DNA of 30,881 nt from Roridomyces roridus (Eukaryota > Basidiomycota > Agaricomycetes > Agaricales > Mycenaceae): contig JARKIF010000308.1 in assembly GCA_029378245.1 (NCBI GenBank), positions 1 to 30,881 of the forward strand, in the 5' to 3' direction. The notes beneath the pieces were generated by a model, which was not told the origin of the DNA, ran no database searches, and saw only the letters and a list, made by a program, of their open reading frames with translations. This document shows, piece by piece, positions 1 through 11,335 of this stretch (within the stretch, counting starts at the first letter, position 1; each line of letters opens with the position of its first letter). The position numbers and the translations under genes are program-made.

Positions 1-2046
1 GAGATGGTGTTTCTCCGCCTCCATCCAACTCCCCGCAAGGTCCTCTACTACCTTCGCCAGTGTCCCTCCTGCCTGACCCGCCCCATTTTGGTCGTGCCTC
101 TAGGTAATACTTGATCTTTGGTTCGGTCCCAGAGGTCCTGATCGTCAACACAATCTTTGTACCGTCTGTCTGCGTTGAGGGCGCGGAACTGGATCATGTG
201 TCCGGATGAAAGCGGTAGGGAGGGCCGTAGGTTGGCGCGTTGCTACTGGTCGTAGCCATATCCCTCGTTAGATCCAGGACACTGGTTATTTGGAGGCCAC
301 CGATGGAGCGCGGGTACGCAGCTTGAATGGATTTGGACTGCAGTCCGTCGGGATAGGAACGCAGACGCGCGAAAAATGAGGGTCGATCGTGCGGGGGTCT
401 TTGCATACGAAGTAACTATTGCTGGTCTGCGAGACGTGAGTTGGACTGAGGAAAACGGTCAGTGTGAATGCTAACTTGGAAGTATCCGTATGTCTTGTAG
501 AGCTCTCCCAGATACTCGAACACTGTTTGATCAACGAGTGACGCGACGAGCTGGCAGAAGACCATAGTCGCAGCGACGCCATCCTTGTCTCGAATCGTCG
601 AGCCAAACATATATCCAATAGCTTCCTCGTACCCAAAGGGTACGTCGAAGCCTTGCGAGACGAGCGTCAGAGCGGTGTTGCCGATGAACTTGAATCCTGT
701 CAGGCATTCTACGAATTTGAACCCCTCCTTCTCCGCCATCGCCTCGATCATCTTGGAACTCACAGTCGAAGCGACCATGGCAAGCTTATCGATCGGTTTT
801 CCCGACTCTTTGTATGTTTCAGCACTTGAGCGGCGAAGAGAGTGCCGAGCTGATCTCCAGTAAAGACAATCCACTGGCCATTGGATCTGACGAGATGTAA
901 ATGAAAACAACTCAGACGAAAAAGAGTGCGCACTGTTTTTCTGCGGCACAGAATCGGTCGCTGTCTGGATCTTGAGAAAGAACATAACTGGCGCCCTGGG
1001 CGTCGGCAGTTTTGAGGGCCAGGTCAAGAGCCCCTTTCTCCTCCGGATTGGGGAACGCAACGGTCGGGAATTCGGGGTCAGGTTGTTGCTGTTCTAAGAC
1101 CGGAATGTATGGAGGGAATCCAAACAATTGGAATGCTCGCGAGACGAATTTGTCTGATACGCCGTGCAGCGAGGTATTAACGAATTTAGCTTTCGCGGTT
1201 TGATTCAAGGACTTGAGGGAAGCGAGGTTGGCGAAATACGCGTCTTTCATTTCTTCTGTACGATCGAGACAGGAGGTTAGCTGCTCTGGCATCCATGTTT
1301 GGGGTACTAGGTTGGCTTTGATGGCGGCAGAGATGCCCTTGTCGTGAGGGGCAATGATCTTTTGTTACTTGAGATTGAGAGGGAGCGAAAGCCGAGTTGG
1401 CTTACTTGGACAGCGTTTTCCCAATAAACCTGCGCATTTTAAGAACGGAGCGTAGATTCTTGGCTCGACTCACTTTATATCCGTTGTCGTCTTTCGGGTT
1501 ATGGCTTGCAGTAATCATAACACCCGCTGCGGCCCCAAGTGCTTGAACGCTGAATGGAACCAATGGAGTGTGCACTAGACCGCGATGCAGATAGACTTTC
1601 CAGCCCGCCTGGACGAATACGGCGGCAGTAAGCTGCGCCCATCGTGCCGAGTTGTGGCGATGGTCGTGGCCGATGACGACTCCACGGGAAGTAGCATTTT
1701 CGACCGTATTTTCCACGTATTGACGGAGACCTTGAGAAGTCTGAACTATTATCAAGTCGTTCATGTTTGCCCATCCCGCGGCCATTCTTCCTCGCAAGCC
1801 TGGTAAGGAATTGAGGACCGCAGTCCTTATTTGACACTGAAAGTTGCACCTGCAGTGCCGAATTCGATGCGCGATCGCAATCGCGACTCGAGCTCGTCGG
1901 TGTCGTGTTGGTCCCAGAGACGTTGAATCTCTGCTCTGGTGCTTTCATTCTTGATGGATGAGTAGATTGTCGCAAGAGTTGTGTGGTATAAGTACTTTGT
2001 CAAGCCGCAGCCACTCGTTGACCAGAGATTCCAACGAGGTCATCAT
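1..2046 (-). CDS. Phosphoglucomutase/phosphopentomutase (PGM2/PGM3-like), C-terminus cut by window edge, 3' part frameshifted
   Basis: Alpha-D-phosphohexomutase family enzyme moving phosphate between C1 and C6 of glucose or C1 and C5 of ribose in the cytosol. Exons I resolve are 1996-2046, 1850-1949, 1474-1799, 1406-1429, 934-1358, 886 down to 476, then from 426 on. The start ATG at 2046 gives [16 protein letters not shown]. Visible motifs, in order, are the phosphoserine loop [13 protein letters not shown], the metal loop DPDSDR, the sugar loop GYEEAIG and the phosphate-binding RTSGTEPK. The first five exons join in phase. From about 822 leftwards, conserved segments lie in alternating frames (near 822, 375, 262, 175 and 107) with no room for introns, and a TAG lies near 247. 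Either the gene is disrupted or the sequence has small indels here. Upstream, the EI24-like gene ends only 18 bp before this start. Subfamily assignment (PGM2 against PGM3) is uncertain. Confidence 0.85.
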
Positions 2047-2064
2047 GGTCCAAAACAGGAAATT

Positions 2065-3047
2065 TCAGTACACATCATTGCTCTTCTCCATCTCGCATGC
2101 CCACAACGCCGCCCCAACCGCCGAAGTAAGCTGAAATACAGGTCCAACAACAGGTACGAGATTCAACGCCAGCGCAACAGCTCCAAATCTACGAGTGCGG
2201 TGTAAATTAACCAAAAAAACAAAGAATGCAATCTTACGCAGTATAGGCGCCGCGACGCTTGTCTACAAACACTTGACGCGCCGAAGGGTTCATGCCTTTG
2301 GCTTGGAAGTACCGAGAATGGAACGTAGGCCCAGCTTTGGCACCTACAAGCTCATCAGCGTGCGAAAATAACCTGGGAAAACCTGACACGGACCATTGTA
2401 CAACAAGAACAGGACCGTCCCAACCATAGGCACGGCATTGAGCGGGAGAGAGACTATGTAGCGGAGCAATCCTTCCTTGGAGAACCGGCTGATTGGTTTC
2501 TGCACAACCTTGAGGACGCTTTGGGCCAGTCCCCTGCTTTTGCCCTGAGGTTCCACGTATATGAGGGCCACTCCTTGCTGGCGAAACACGGCATTGACTA
2601 GTATATCCACGAATGAGTGCATGTCCACAGGGTGCGGTAGTATACTTGCACAATTGATCTTGGGCACGCCCGAGAAAGAAAGCCTTGGAGACGAACATGA
2701 GAATTACATATGCCTCCCCTGCCGCGTGTCAAGGACGGAATGCCCCAAAATCGCGTTTTCGTACCGAGAACCATGAGGGCAGCAGTCGCGAAAGCAAACG
2801 GGCCGCTAAACAGCGCGCAGAAAGCAACTTGCGGCAGGTATGTGAAGACAAAGAGGGCCGCAGTGACGCCGAGACCGGTGAGCAGTGTTTTGAGGATTAC
2901 ACCAGAGATGGAACGGTAGAGCGACGCATGTGAGATGAGATACAGGACTCCTTGAAGTGGGTAGAGCCAGGCGCCACTGACCACGCCCTCCTTGAGAAGC
3001 GTGCCGAGTTGAAGCACCTGTTGCTCGAGTGTAGCTGCAATTGACAT
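2065..3047 (-). CDS. EI24-domain membrane protein, RRT8/LDS-like
   Basis: Predicted 261-residue multi-pass membrane protein. Exons are 2765-3047, 2650-2718, 2394-2597, 2238-2343 and 2065-2188, total 786 nt, all in phase. Hydrophobic segments follow each other along the protein, around YPLQGVLYLISHASL, TLLTGLGVTAALFVF, FATAALMVLGEAYVIL and LPLNAVPMVGTVLFLL. The segment with KAGPTFHSRYFQAKG and KRRGAYTAFG, then LNLVPVVGPVFQLTSAVGAA, resembles fungal EI24 proteins such as yeast outer spore wall protein RRT8, which acts on lipid-droplet or spore-wall processes. The intron at 2598-2649 has a GC donor (gcaagt) and a tag acceptor. Only that choice restores the frame, giving QDQLFNAVFRQQG. Family assignment rests on pattern memory; the precise function is not visible. 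Confidence 0.75.
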
Positions 3048-3097
3048 GGTGGTAGAAAATAAAAAAAAGTTTTGTATTCTATTTACAAACGAGTGTG

Positions 3098-5630
3098 CTA
3101 TGCGTGGGCCTGCAGAGGTTCCTTGCCCAACCCCTCCAGGGAAGTCTTTTCACGCGTCACAAACGCCCGCGTGCATTGCGCCATCGTCACCGAGGCCCGC
3201 GACACCACATCGGTTTGGTAAAAGTTGCTCACTGCGAGCCCCATCTTCTCTCCACTCGGCGCCTTCTTGCCAATCCCACTCAGAGACCCAAGGCCGGCTT
3301 TAGCCACCTCCAACGACGTGCCTTCTAAACCATCCCATCGCACCAATGATGGCGAGATGGCCCACATCCGGTCTCGAACACCAACAAGGTCCTCATACGG
3401 CAAATCTACACCCAGCACCTCGGACAGAGCACGCACAATCTTCCAGTCCTCGCGGGCTGCACCCGGTGGAGGAACAGCGGCGCGGCCAAGTTGACTACGG
3501 CCCTCAGTGTTGACCCAGGTGCTGCTCTTTTCCGTGTACGCACATCCCGGTAGACAGACGTCAGCGAGCGCTGCACCCCGGTCACCGTGGTGGCCCTGGT
3601 AGACCACAAACGCATCGGACGGGATCGAAGCAGGGTCCACCTCGTCGGCGTTGAGCAGGAAAATGAATTTCGGTGTAGTGGATGTGGCGGCACGTGATGG
3701 GACGAAACCAGTCTCGTACAGTGCTGGGCGCGAGGCAACGCGTTGCAGTACATTGAACCCATTCCAGTCCTCGCGGACAATACGCTCGCCGGTGGCAGCG
3801 ACATATCGCGCAAGCATACCGAATACGGCCTCACCATCGGCATGCTCGGCCATCGAACTGCCGACCATGATCAAGGGCCGTTTGGCCTGAGCCCAACGCT
3901 CAGCAAACTCGCCCTTGACCTTACCCGAAAGGAATTTCTCGAGCGCCTTGGCGTCCTCGCCGAGATGTTCGAAGCCGTAGGTGGTATCTGCCCGGGTACC
4001 GACCATGCCAACCACGAGATCCGTATGCAGCCAGCTCTTGCGTATCCGCGAGTTGAGGACAGCAGCCTCGTGCCTCGGGTTGGTGCCGACGAGCAAGATA
4101 GCGTCGGCGCTTTCCACGCCAGCGATGGTGCTGTTGAAGGAATAATTTGACCGAACATCGATGCCGTGGACGGGGGGAGCGTTGCCGTATTTGCCCTCGA
4201 GATCGCTCGCGAGGTTGTCAGACCCAAGACGGTTGATCAGATCCTTCAGAACCACCAGCGTCTCCGTGTCAGCGAGGTGACCAGCAATCGCCTTGATTTC
4301 GTTGCCCTTGGCTCCGGTTTGGTTGAGGCCGGCAGCGATGGCGGCGAGTGCGTCGGGCCATGACGCAGCAACGAAGCGGTTGTCAGGGCCCTTGATGAGA
4401 GGGGTAGTCAGGCGCTGGAAGCGCAGGCCGTCGTATGCATAGCGCGTCTTGTCGCTGATCCATTCCTCGTTCACGTTGTCGTTGGTGCGCGGCTGAACAC
4501 GCATGACCTGCACGCCACGCGAGTCGACACGGATATTGCTTCCCAGTGCGTCAAGGACATCAACACTCTCCGTAGTCTTGAGCTCCCATGGTCGCGCCTG
4601 CATGGCGTAGGGCTTGCTGGTAAGAGCACCGACGGGGCACAAGTCGATGACATTGCCCGAGAGCTCGGAATCCATCATCTTTTCGACATACATTCCGATT
4701 TGAAGGTCGTTGCCGCGTCCGGTGGTGCCGAGGTCTTCGACACCGGCGACCTCGTTGGCGAAACGTACGCAACGGGTGCATTGGATGCAGCGGTTCATGG
4801 ACGTTTTGACGATCGGTCCCAGGTCCTTGTTGGACACGGCGCGCTTGCCTGCAATCTCGTGGAAACGGGTACGGTCGGAGCCATAGCGAATGGACTGGTC
4901 TTGAAGGTCACATTCGCCACCCTGGTCGCAAATGGGGCAGTCGAGAGGGTGGTTGGAAAGGAGGAACTCCATGACGCCCTCACGGGCTTCGTGGACCAGG
5001 GGAGTGTTGGTGAATACGACTGCACCTGGCATTGCAGGTGCAGCGCTGGGGCTGGTGAGCAGGTGATGAGGACAGTGTATGTCTAGCGCACCATGATGCA
5101 ACAGGTTTGGGTGAGCGAGCAACTTCAACCAGACACATTCTGAATAACAGTGAGCTGAGATGCTGTGGCCGGATTGTGGACTGACGTACCGACAATTGCC
5201 GGCTATGGCGAGTCTAGAGAGTAAAGTATCAGCAGAGTGAAATGGGAAGAGCACAACGCATAGACCTGTCATGGTAGCAGAATCTAGGCAAAGGAATGAG
5301 CAAGGAGAGGGAACCGGCGGAAAAAGACGCGTACCTCGGAATGGGTGATCCCGCGGCTTCGCAGGCCTGGATGAGGGCGGAACCTGGCGAGCGAATGAAT
5401 ACGACAGAGAGAAACACGAAGGAGAAGATTGCGGACCCTGGGGAACAGTGACCTCCTTCCCGTCTACTGTGAGTGTGATATCCGCCTGGCGGGCAGACGT
5501 GGAGGAGAGATTTCTGCGGTCTGGGGACGAAAATAAGCCAAGCGGTGTCGGAAACAACGAAGGACATACGGGCAGCGGAGAGGAGGGAGACAGAGGACGG
5601 CCTCGACGCAGAGGCGACTATCCTGAGCAT
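3098..5630 (-). CDS. NDUFS1: NADH:ubiquinone oxidoreductase 75 kDa subunit (complex I, mitochondrial)
   Basis: Core iron-sulphur subunit of mitochondrial complex I; carries electrons from the NADH module towards ubiquinone. Seven exons: 5570-5630, 5437-5520, 5335-5383, 5266-5283, 5190-5213, 5092-5139 and 3098-5045, total 2232 nt, 743 residues, the usual family length. The N-terminus MLRIVASASRPSSVSLL is arginine- and serine-rich, as in a mitochondrial presequence. The 2Fe-2S ligands are C67, C78, C81 and C95. Further cluster motifs are CPICDQGGECDLQDQS, CIQCTRCVRF and LCPVGAL, followed by a molybdopterin-oxidoreductase-like domain. Introns are 46-53 nt. Two micro-exons (18 and 24 nt) sit in the 2Fe-2S domain. 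The acceptor of the last intron could instead be 6 nt upstream, adding two residues. The stop lies 50 bp from the next start on the same strand. Confidence 0.97.
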
Positions 5631-6019
5631 CGTCGTCGTCCGCCAACCAGAATGTAACGGTTTGATCAGCATCAAACCCTTCGCTCACCACAACATCCAC
5701 TTGTCGAGAAACCGACTGCTCAGCCTTAAGAATGCGAAACGGAGGATGAGGCCTCGATGAAGATCTGCTCAAGGACGCTGTAGGCCCTCAATTCAACGAT
5801 ATTCCACTACCACCAAGGGCAACACCGAGATATTTATTCTTCATCCTCAAACCCACCGCACCAAGGATTCTTTATTATCGCGTCACCACAGCGTGAAAGA
5901 GTTGTTCGTCTTCAAATCTGCCGAAGGGATTCGTCGACTCTGTGATATCACAGGAGTCAGCCAAAATAGCTCAATTTAAACCACCACTCCCCTCAAGCAG
6001 CTCTTTCACTCTAACCACC
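5631..6019. promoter_or_regulatory. Divergent intergenic region between NDUFS1 and the DUF1772-like gene
   Basis: A 389-bp interval between two divergent start codons, so it must hold the promoters of both genes. The right half has an AT-rich patch near 5830-5840 (atatttatt) and a pyrimidine-rich stretch just before the ATG at 6020, common in fungal 5' leaders. I see no coding potential, repeat or RNA gene. No specific factor site can be assigned. Confidence 0.5.
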
Positions 6020-6570
6020 ATGTCCACTGGTTCAATCGCAGCCACCGTCGGTCTCCTGTCCTCCTCTTATTTCTTCTTCTCCAACGTCGGCTGCGCCTTC
6101 TTCGGTGTCATGCCTGCTATGGCCCGTGTCTCAGTCCCCGCTCACACTAAGCTTGCGCTCTGGGCTGACTATTACAACGTTGCCAAGGTGCGTGCTCTTT
6201 GCTACTTTGCCGTCTTTTCTGAACAAATCTGCAGGTGCACATGGCTGCTGCTGCAAACGTGACTGCCTTGTCTCTCACCATCGCAGCCTACTTCACCCCG
6301 CACGCCACCCTCCGCACTATCCTCGGTACAGGCGCTTCTGCCGCAGCCACCGTTGGGATCTTCACTTTGTTCGCCCTGATGCCGGTGAACAACGACCTCT
6401 TGGCCCGTCATGCGAAGCAGGTGGAGATTGATGCCGCTGGAGAGGCGCACATTGAGGCACAGTTGAACCAATGGAGCGCGTTGCATCGCGTCCGTATTCT
6501 GCTCGGTGCCATCTCATTCCTATCGGCCACCACCGCACTTCTTGCTAGTAGCCCTATCATCCAACTCTAA
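6020..6570 (+). CDS. DUF1772 (anthrone oxygenase-like) small membrane protein
   Basis: Two exons, 6020-6187 and 6235-6570, give 167 residues; the 47-nt intron (gtgcgt...tctgcag) is in phase 0. Four hydrophobic segments are apparent: ATVGLLSSSYFFFSNVG, MAAAANVTALSLTIAAYF, GTGASAAATVGIFTLFALM and ILLGAISFLSATTALLA. The N...W...LHRVRILLG pattern near the C-terminus is typical of DUF1772 proteins. Some members are anthrone oxygenases in polyketide clusters, but most fungal members have no known role, and no polyketide genes lie nearby. The gene ends 30 bp from the convergent ALG2 stop, so their 3' untranslated regions very likely overlap. Confidence 0.75.
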
Positions 6571-6600
6571 GCCTAGCATCGAATGAATATTATTGTAATT

Positions 6601-8190
6601 TTACATTGCCCACGAAGAAATAAAATATGCAATGAGGAAGCCGAATAACATAACCACCAGCAACCACAACGCCCCACCTGGCGCTTCCATCGCCACGGCC
6701 TCTTGCAGGGCTTCTTCCAACCGCAGCGCCATCGCCTCCATACCAAACACATTGCGCGCTCTGTCCTTGGCTCGCTGACTGAGTGCAGCGCGCTCTTCAG
6801 AACTCATGTGCACAATCTCCACCAGCGCCTCTGCCCACAAGTCAGGGTCGGGTTTACATAACCAGCCTGTTCGCTCCTCCGACACCACTATTGTGCTCTC
6901 TGTCGGCCCTCCGCTATCACACGCAAGGACAGGAAGACCACAGACCATGGCTTCGACGGGGACGATCCCAAAGTGCTCATTGGCTGGAGTGTACAGCAGC
7001 GCTCGGGTTGAAGGCGCAGTGAGAAGCGCCGTGCGCTGCTCCGTGGAAAAGTTGAGCAAAAAGAGCACGTCGGGGCTTGTAGAGTCTGTATTCAAGTCGG
7101 GAATACGGACAGAGGAGGCAGCAGATTTGATGACATTGAATGTCAGCGAGTTGGACCGCACAAGGTCGATGAGTGCAAAGAAAGTTTGCATATTGTCTTC
7201 TAGCCGGGGGTCGTATCCACCAGCGAGAACAAGTCGCATTTTGGGGAGTTCCGCGACGCGTTTGCGTAGCTTTGCGAACGCCTGGATCGCGAGAGCTGCG
7301 TTTTTCTTACCTTCAAATCGGTTCAAGGAGAGCAGCGTCGGGATAGCACTATTAATGATGAGAAACGCAAAGGGATTCACAATGGCGACGTCTCACGATA
7401 CAACAGCCACGATATCCGGATCTGACAGGTCCACGGGCGTGTCGTACGTGGCCAGGTTGATTCCGGGGTATACAGTCCGTGGCGTGCGACCAATAGAGGG
7501 AAAATAGTCGCGGAACACCTTGGCGGTAAAGTTGGAATTGGACAGAATAACGTCCGCCTGGCCTACGAAACTGAGGAGTGCGTGGCGGAAAAAAGACACG
7601 TCACCTACGCGTCGTAACCTCTTCTAGCCAGTCCATGGGCAATCGGTACAGGCGCTTTAGTAACCCGACGCGCTTCTTCTCCAAGGCAACCGCACCACTC
7701 GCAAGCAGTTTGTCCGGAAAGTGGCAGTAAAAGACGACGGGCGTGCGGCCAATCAAGCGCAAGAATGGAATGCAGGTCGAGAGCTGGTCAACAAAGTAGA
7801 CGTCGTACTTTGGAGCCCAGGGCGACAGAAGATGCAGTGTGAGGTGGAGTTGCCTGGCATGGGCGAAAAGAATGTGGAATTTCCCCTTTATGGAGCGAGG
7901 GAAGGGCGGAACGACATGACGGACGGCGAGTTGACCTACCAACGTTCTAGAGTGTTTGCAGCAGAGGGATGCAACACACCGTTTCTCGTCTCGTCAAAAC
8001 AGTGATTTGGGTCGTGATGCGAGGTGTAGATGACGAGCGAGTGACCGAGAGCTTGAACGCCAACAGCGGCGTCGACCACGAGACGTTCGGCGCCACCTGG
8101 AGTATGCAATCAGGACAGAGATGCTTGTACAGAGGGTTTGCAAGGACCAATTCCCAGATCAGGGTGGACGAAGGCGACTCGGAGAGGCAT
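6601..8190 (-). CDS. ALG2: Alpha-1,3/1,6-mannosyltransferase ALG2
   Basis: Adds the second and third mannoses to the dolichol-linked oligosaccharide on the cytosolic face of the ER during N-glycan precursor assembly. Five exons: 8148-8190, 7980-8096, 7609-7935, 7397-7562 and 6601-7348, total 1401 nt, 466 residues. The start gives MPLRVAFVHPDLGIGGAERL, the usual ALG2 N-terminus with its glycine-rich loop. The middle has PRSIKGKFHILFAH and FYCHFPDKLL, then SNSNFTAKVF. The C-terminal half holds SLNRFEGKKN and the glycosyltransferase family 4 E-x7-E motif, EHFGIVPVE. The protein ends in a hydrophobic segment (LWLLVVMLFGFLIAYFI), a likely membrane anchor. All introns are 45-51 nt and in phase. Confidence 0.95.
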
Positions 8191-8334
8191 GGTGTTGTGT
8201 GTAAGGAATTATGTATGGACGGCATGGAAATCGCTGTATTCTCTTGACGAGGACCATCGCGTCCGGTTTTTCGACTTTTTTTGCTTTCCTGCCATCTCGT
8301 TTCCGGCCAGCAGACAAGGTTTGGGCTATCGAGG
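8191..8334. promoter_or_regulatory. Short divergent promoter region between ALG2 and the PHD-finger gene
   Basis: The 144 bp between two opposed start codons must carry both promoters and both 5' leaders. A pyrimidine-rich run (cgactttttttgctttcctg, 8272-8291) precedes the right-hand gene. No TATA box or named factor site is evident. Confidence 0.4.
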
Positions 8335-11262
8335 ATGGCTGCTACCAGCACCATGCCTGCCTATCTCTTGCCAGGGGTGCCCGTCTACCAACCGTCTCAT
8401 TTGGAGGGAGATGCTTCCTTAGCCACCGAAATCCTACCGGGTCCTCCCTCTTTGCTTTCCGTGCAGCAGGCCACCCAAAAACGCGATCCCAAGAAGCCCG
8501 TCTACTCGTATCTCCACCCGACCGACCCAGGCACCACTTACTCTGGCGTCGTCCACGGCACAATCATAACTGAGGAGGGTGCCATGAATCTGAAAGGCAA
8601 GAGAAGGTGCGTTGTCGCCAGGGCGCGCCCTTTCTCGCCCGTCTTTTCTTTGTTCCCGTCCACGGACTCACTCGGAGAAATACAGTGCTGTCACCGGTCG
8701 CGCCCAGCGGGCTTCAGCAAGGAACCACAACGGCAACGGCAACGTTGCCCCTGATCCCTTTTCACAAGGCGAGGCGGGTGCCTCTTCGCAGGCCATCTCC
8801 ATCGCCCCCGAACAGTACACGATGGTCGTCGACGACGACGAGAGTTTACCCTCACGCTCGAATTCCACTCCCGACGCAAGTGGAGCCGTGTCCGATGCGA
8901 AACCCAAGGGGAAAGGTCGCTCAAAAGGCAAGGCGAAGGCAAAGGAGGTGGATCCTGCTTTCCGTGTAAAAGAGGAGCCCAGGGCCGTTTCTCTGCAAAC
9001 CCCGCAGCCGGAGCCCTTCATCAACGCTCAGGTGCGCCATAGACCCATCGGCCATGTTTTTTTTTCTCAATTTCTGCCAGCAGATCAACAACAACGAGGA
9101 CCACTGCTCCTCATGCCGTTCTCACGGGGCCTTGGTATACTGTGATGGGTGCCCTCGTGCATTCCATCTGTGGTGTCTCAATCCACCCATGGAACACATT
9201 GATGACAGCGATAGCCACTGGTTTTGCCCTGCTTGCGTCGTTCTCAAGGTGTTTATTCTGCGCTCCACCTTTGGTCCATCCGCTCAGTGACGTGTCAGCA
9301 CCCGCCACGGAAACCCCCGCACTCCCTCTTTGCGCCGTTGATACACCTCGTCCAAACGAGCATTCCCACCGAATTTCAGCTTCCCGAGGAGATCCGTACA
9401 TTTTTCAAAGATGGTGTGTACCTCGGACCGTGAAGCACGACGTCAATTGACCCGATTCAGTCGGTACAGGCCCCAAAGGCACATACCTCGACAACTCGGT
9501 CCTGAGGCAGCCCCGCCCAAAGTCGGTGATCTGTCTACGATGTTGGCCAATATTGACCCTCCCGTAGCCGGTTCGGTCTCCCTGAAGAGCGAGATGCCTA
9601 TCGCCTTCGAGACAAGAATGGCGGCCCCGTGCTCTGCTTCAAGTGCGGGACGTCTGCTTTGCCTCCGGACCTCGCTGCAGCCGCTCCGGCGGCGAAACGT
9701 GCTCGACGAGCCTCCACGAGGTACGCCACCGAGACGTCAAAGAGTATCGTTTCCTGCGACTACTGCAACTTGCACTGGCACTTGGATTGTCTGGACCCTC
9801 CGCTGTCGACGATGCCCCCTTTCAACAAGAAATGGATGTGCCCGAATCATGCTGAGCAAGTCAAGGTGCGCCACCGCAAGATTCCGCGAAGCGCGCTCAC
9901 CCCCTGATATCAGCTTCCAAAGCTCCGTATACCGAAGCAGGCGGCCGCTATTGAGATTACGAAACCCAAGCAACCCAACAACGGCAACATCGAGATCATC
10001 CACCCGCAGACGGCGTCTACGAGCCATGTCAAAAAGGTCGCTGTCGACGAGGTGCTCATAAACGGTCGTCGTTACAGGGTTCCGGAGCGAATTGTTGTTC
10101 TTGATTTTTGGAATAAAGTCAGCACCAAGGTGGAAAAGTACGTTATGGTTGCTGCCACCTCCGACTTGCATTCAACCTTTTCTAGGGAGCCCGAGTCTGA
10201 CATGTCGTCTCCTCTCACATCCTTGAGCTCATTGGAAGATCCGGAGGAAGACACCCCTGCCGAGTCTCTGGAATCTTCCAGTACTGGTGATTTGCGGCTG
10301 GCGCAGGTAAGTCGTTGTCTCTTGTCTTGTCCATTGCCAGTAAATGGAGTACAGATGTTATGCGATTTCCGACTCTCGAGGAGAGAGTATCATCATCGCC
10401 CAATGGAAGATCGTTCGGTTCAGACAGAATCCGATTCCGCTCGTGCTGCCAGGACGCCGAAAGCCAGTCCTGTCAAGGTGCGCTTGCCGACTATTAACCG
10501 GTAGATTTGTCTGAATTTTTCTCGACAGAAGACGAACGGGCAACCACCTTCGACTTCAAATTTGGCTGAAGCAGGTCCTTCCACCTCGACGGCGAAAAGG
10601 AAAAGGACAGCCAATGGTGTCCAGGCCGTTGCCCCCGCTTCCCGAGAGCTGCGCCCGCGCAGACAGACCACTTCCTTCATCAGCGTCTCCTCCAAGGTCA
10701 GTCATTCGATTTGTCTCGTCCTCTTGCTTAGATTCTCTTGCTGCAGGAGAGCAGCATGGATCCGTTTGTTTCTACTCCTTCAAGGACGGCCGTCCGTGTC
10801 AAGGTCGAGGAACCCGAACTTGGCATTGAAACGTTGGCAGGCACGTCTTCCCCCAAGGTTTGTGTAACATGCTCCTAGTGCGTTTGGTCTATTCACCCAT
10901 CGGCGCATCAGCATACTACCAGCACGCGGGGCCGGTTGATTCGGCGGCCATCGCAAAGAGGAGGCTTGCAGAATGAAGACCCGCCGCCAAAGCGAGGAAG
11001 AAAACGCAAGGATAGAGACGACGATGCGGTGGATGACGATGAGAGAGACAGAGCGGAGGCTGTCGAGCAATTAAGGAATGGCAAGGAGGCGACGGAGGGC
11101 AAAGGGAAAGGCAAGGGAAAGCAGAAGGAGAAGGCACCCCCGACTTCCACGACTGGCGCCCCACCGCCGACCTCAAGCACGACGACTACACCTTCACTGA
11201 AAATCCGACTACCGCGCTTGAGCGACATTGCGTCGACCTCCAAGTCGTCGGACGCTCCGTGA
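8335..11262 (+). CDS. Double PHD-finger chromatin protein, Rco1-like (Rpd3S histone deacetylase subunit)
   Basis: Twelve exons: 8335-8606, 8686-9031, 9084-9248, 9299-9413, 9461-9521, 9568-9865, 9914-10137, 10186-10306, 10355-10477, 10529-10696, 10747-10857 and 10912-11262, total 2355 nt, 784 residues. The first PHD finger begins CSSCRSHGALVYCDGCPRAF and ends HWFCPAC. Next come an LPEEIRTFFKD segment and NRFGLPEERDAYRLRDKNG. A second finger starts CFKCG and has an alanine/arginine-rich insert before CDYCNLHWHLDCL. Two fingers joined by this linker are the layout of Rco1, which guides Rpd3S to methylated H3K36 nucleosomes in transcribed genes. The C-terminal half is low-complexity and rich in S, T, K and P, with basic clusters (PPKRGRKRK). 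It is longer than the yeast protein. Exon 9 is the least certain. Confidence 0.75.
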
Positions 11263-11290
11263 ATATTTTATCGTACTGTAGTGAATAAGA

Positions 11291-11295
11291 CCAAT
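11291..11295 (+). promoter_or_regulatory. Candidate CCAAT box upstream of RPN9
   Basis: ccaat, in the context gaccaatca, lies 41 bp before the RPN9 start. The context matches the core bound by the HAP/NF-Y complex. The whole gap from the upstream gene is only 73 bp. A five-base match can occur by chance. Confidence 0.3.
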
Positions 11296-11335
11296 CATGA
11301 ACACATAAGCGTTGCGCGTCTCTCTCTGAACCGAC

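Noticed and set aside
3098..5557. One long open frame of 819 codons on the minus strand as the NDUFS1 protein
   Set aside because: It reads through six introns; the conserved 2Fe-2S motifs appear only after removing them, which also gives the correct length of 743 residues.
10936..11243. Minus-strand open frames opposite the last exon of the PHD gene
   Set aside because: Low-complexity repeats (gag/aag rich) give open frames on both strands; only the plus strand continues the gene in phase.
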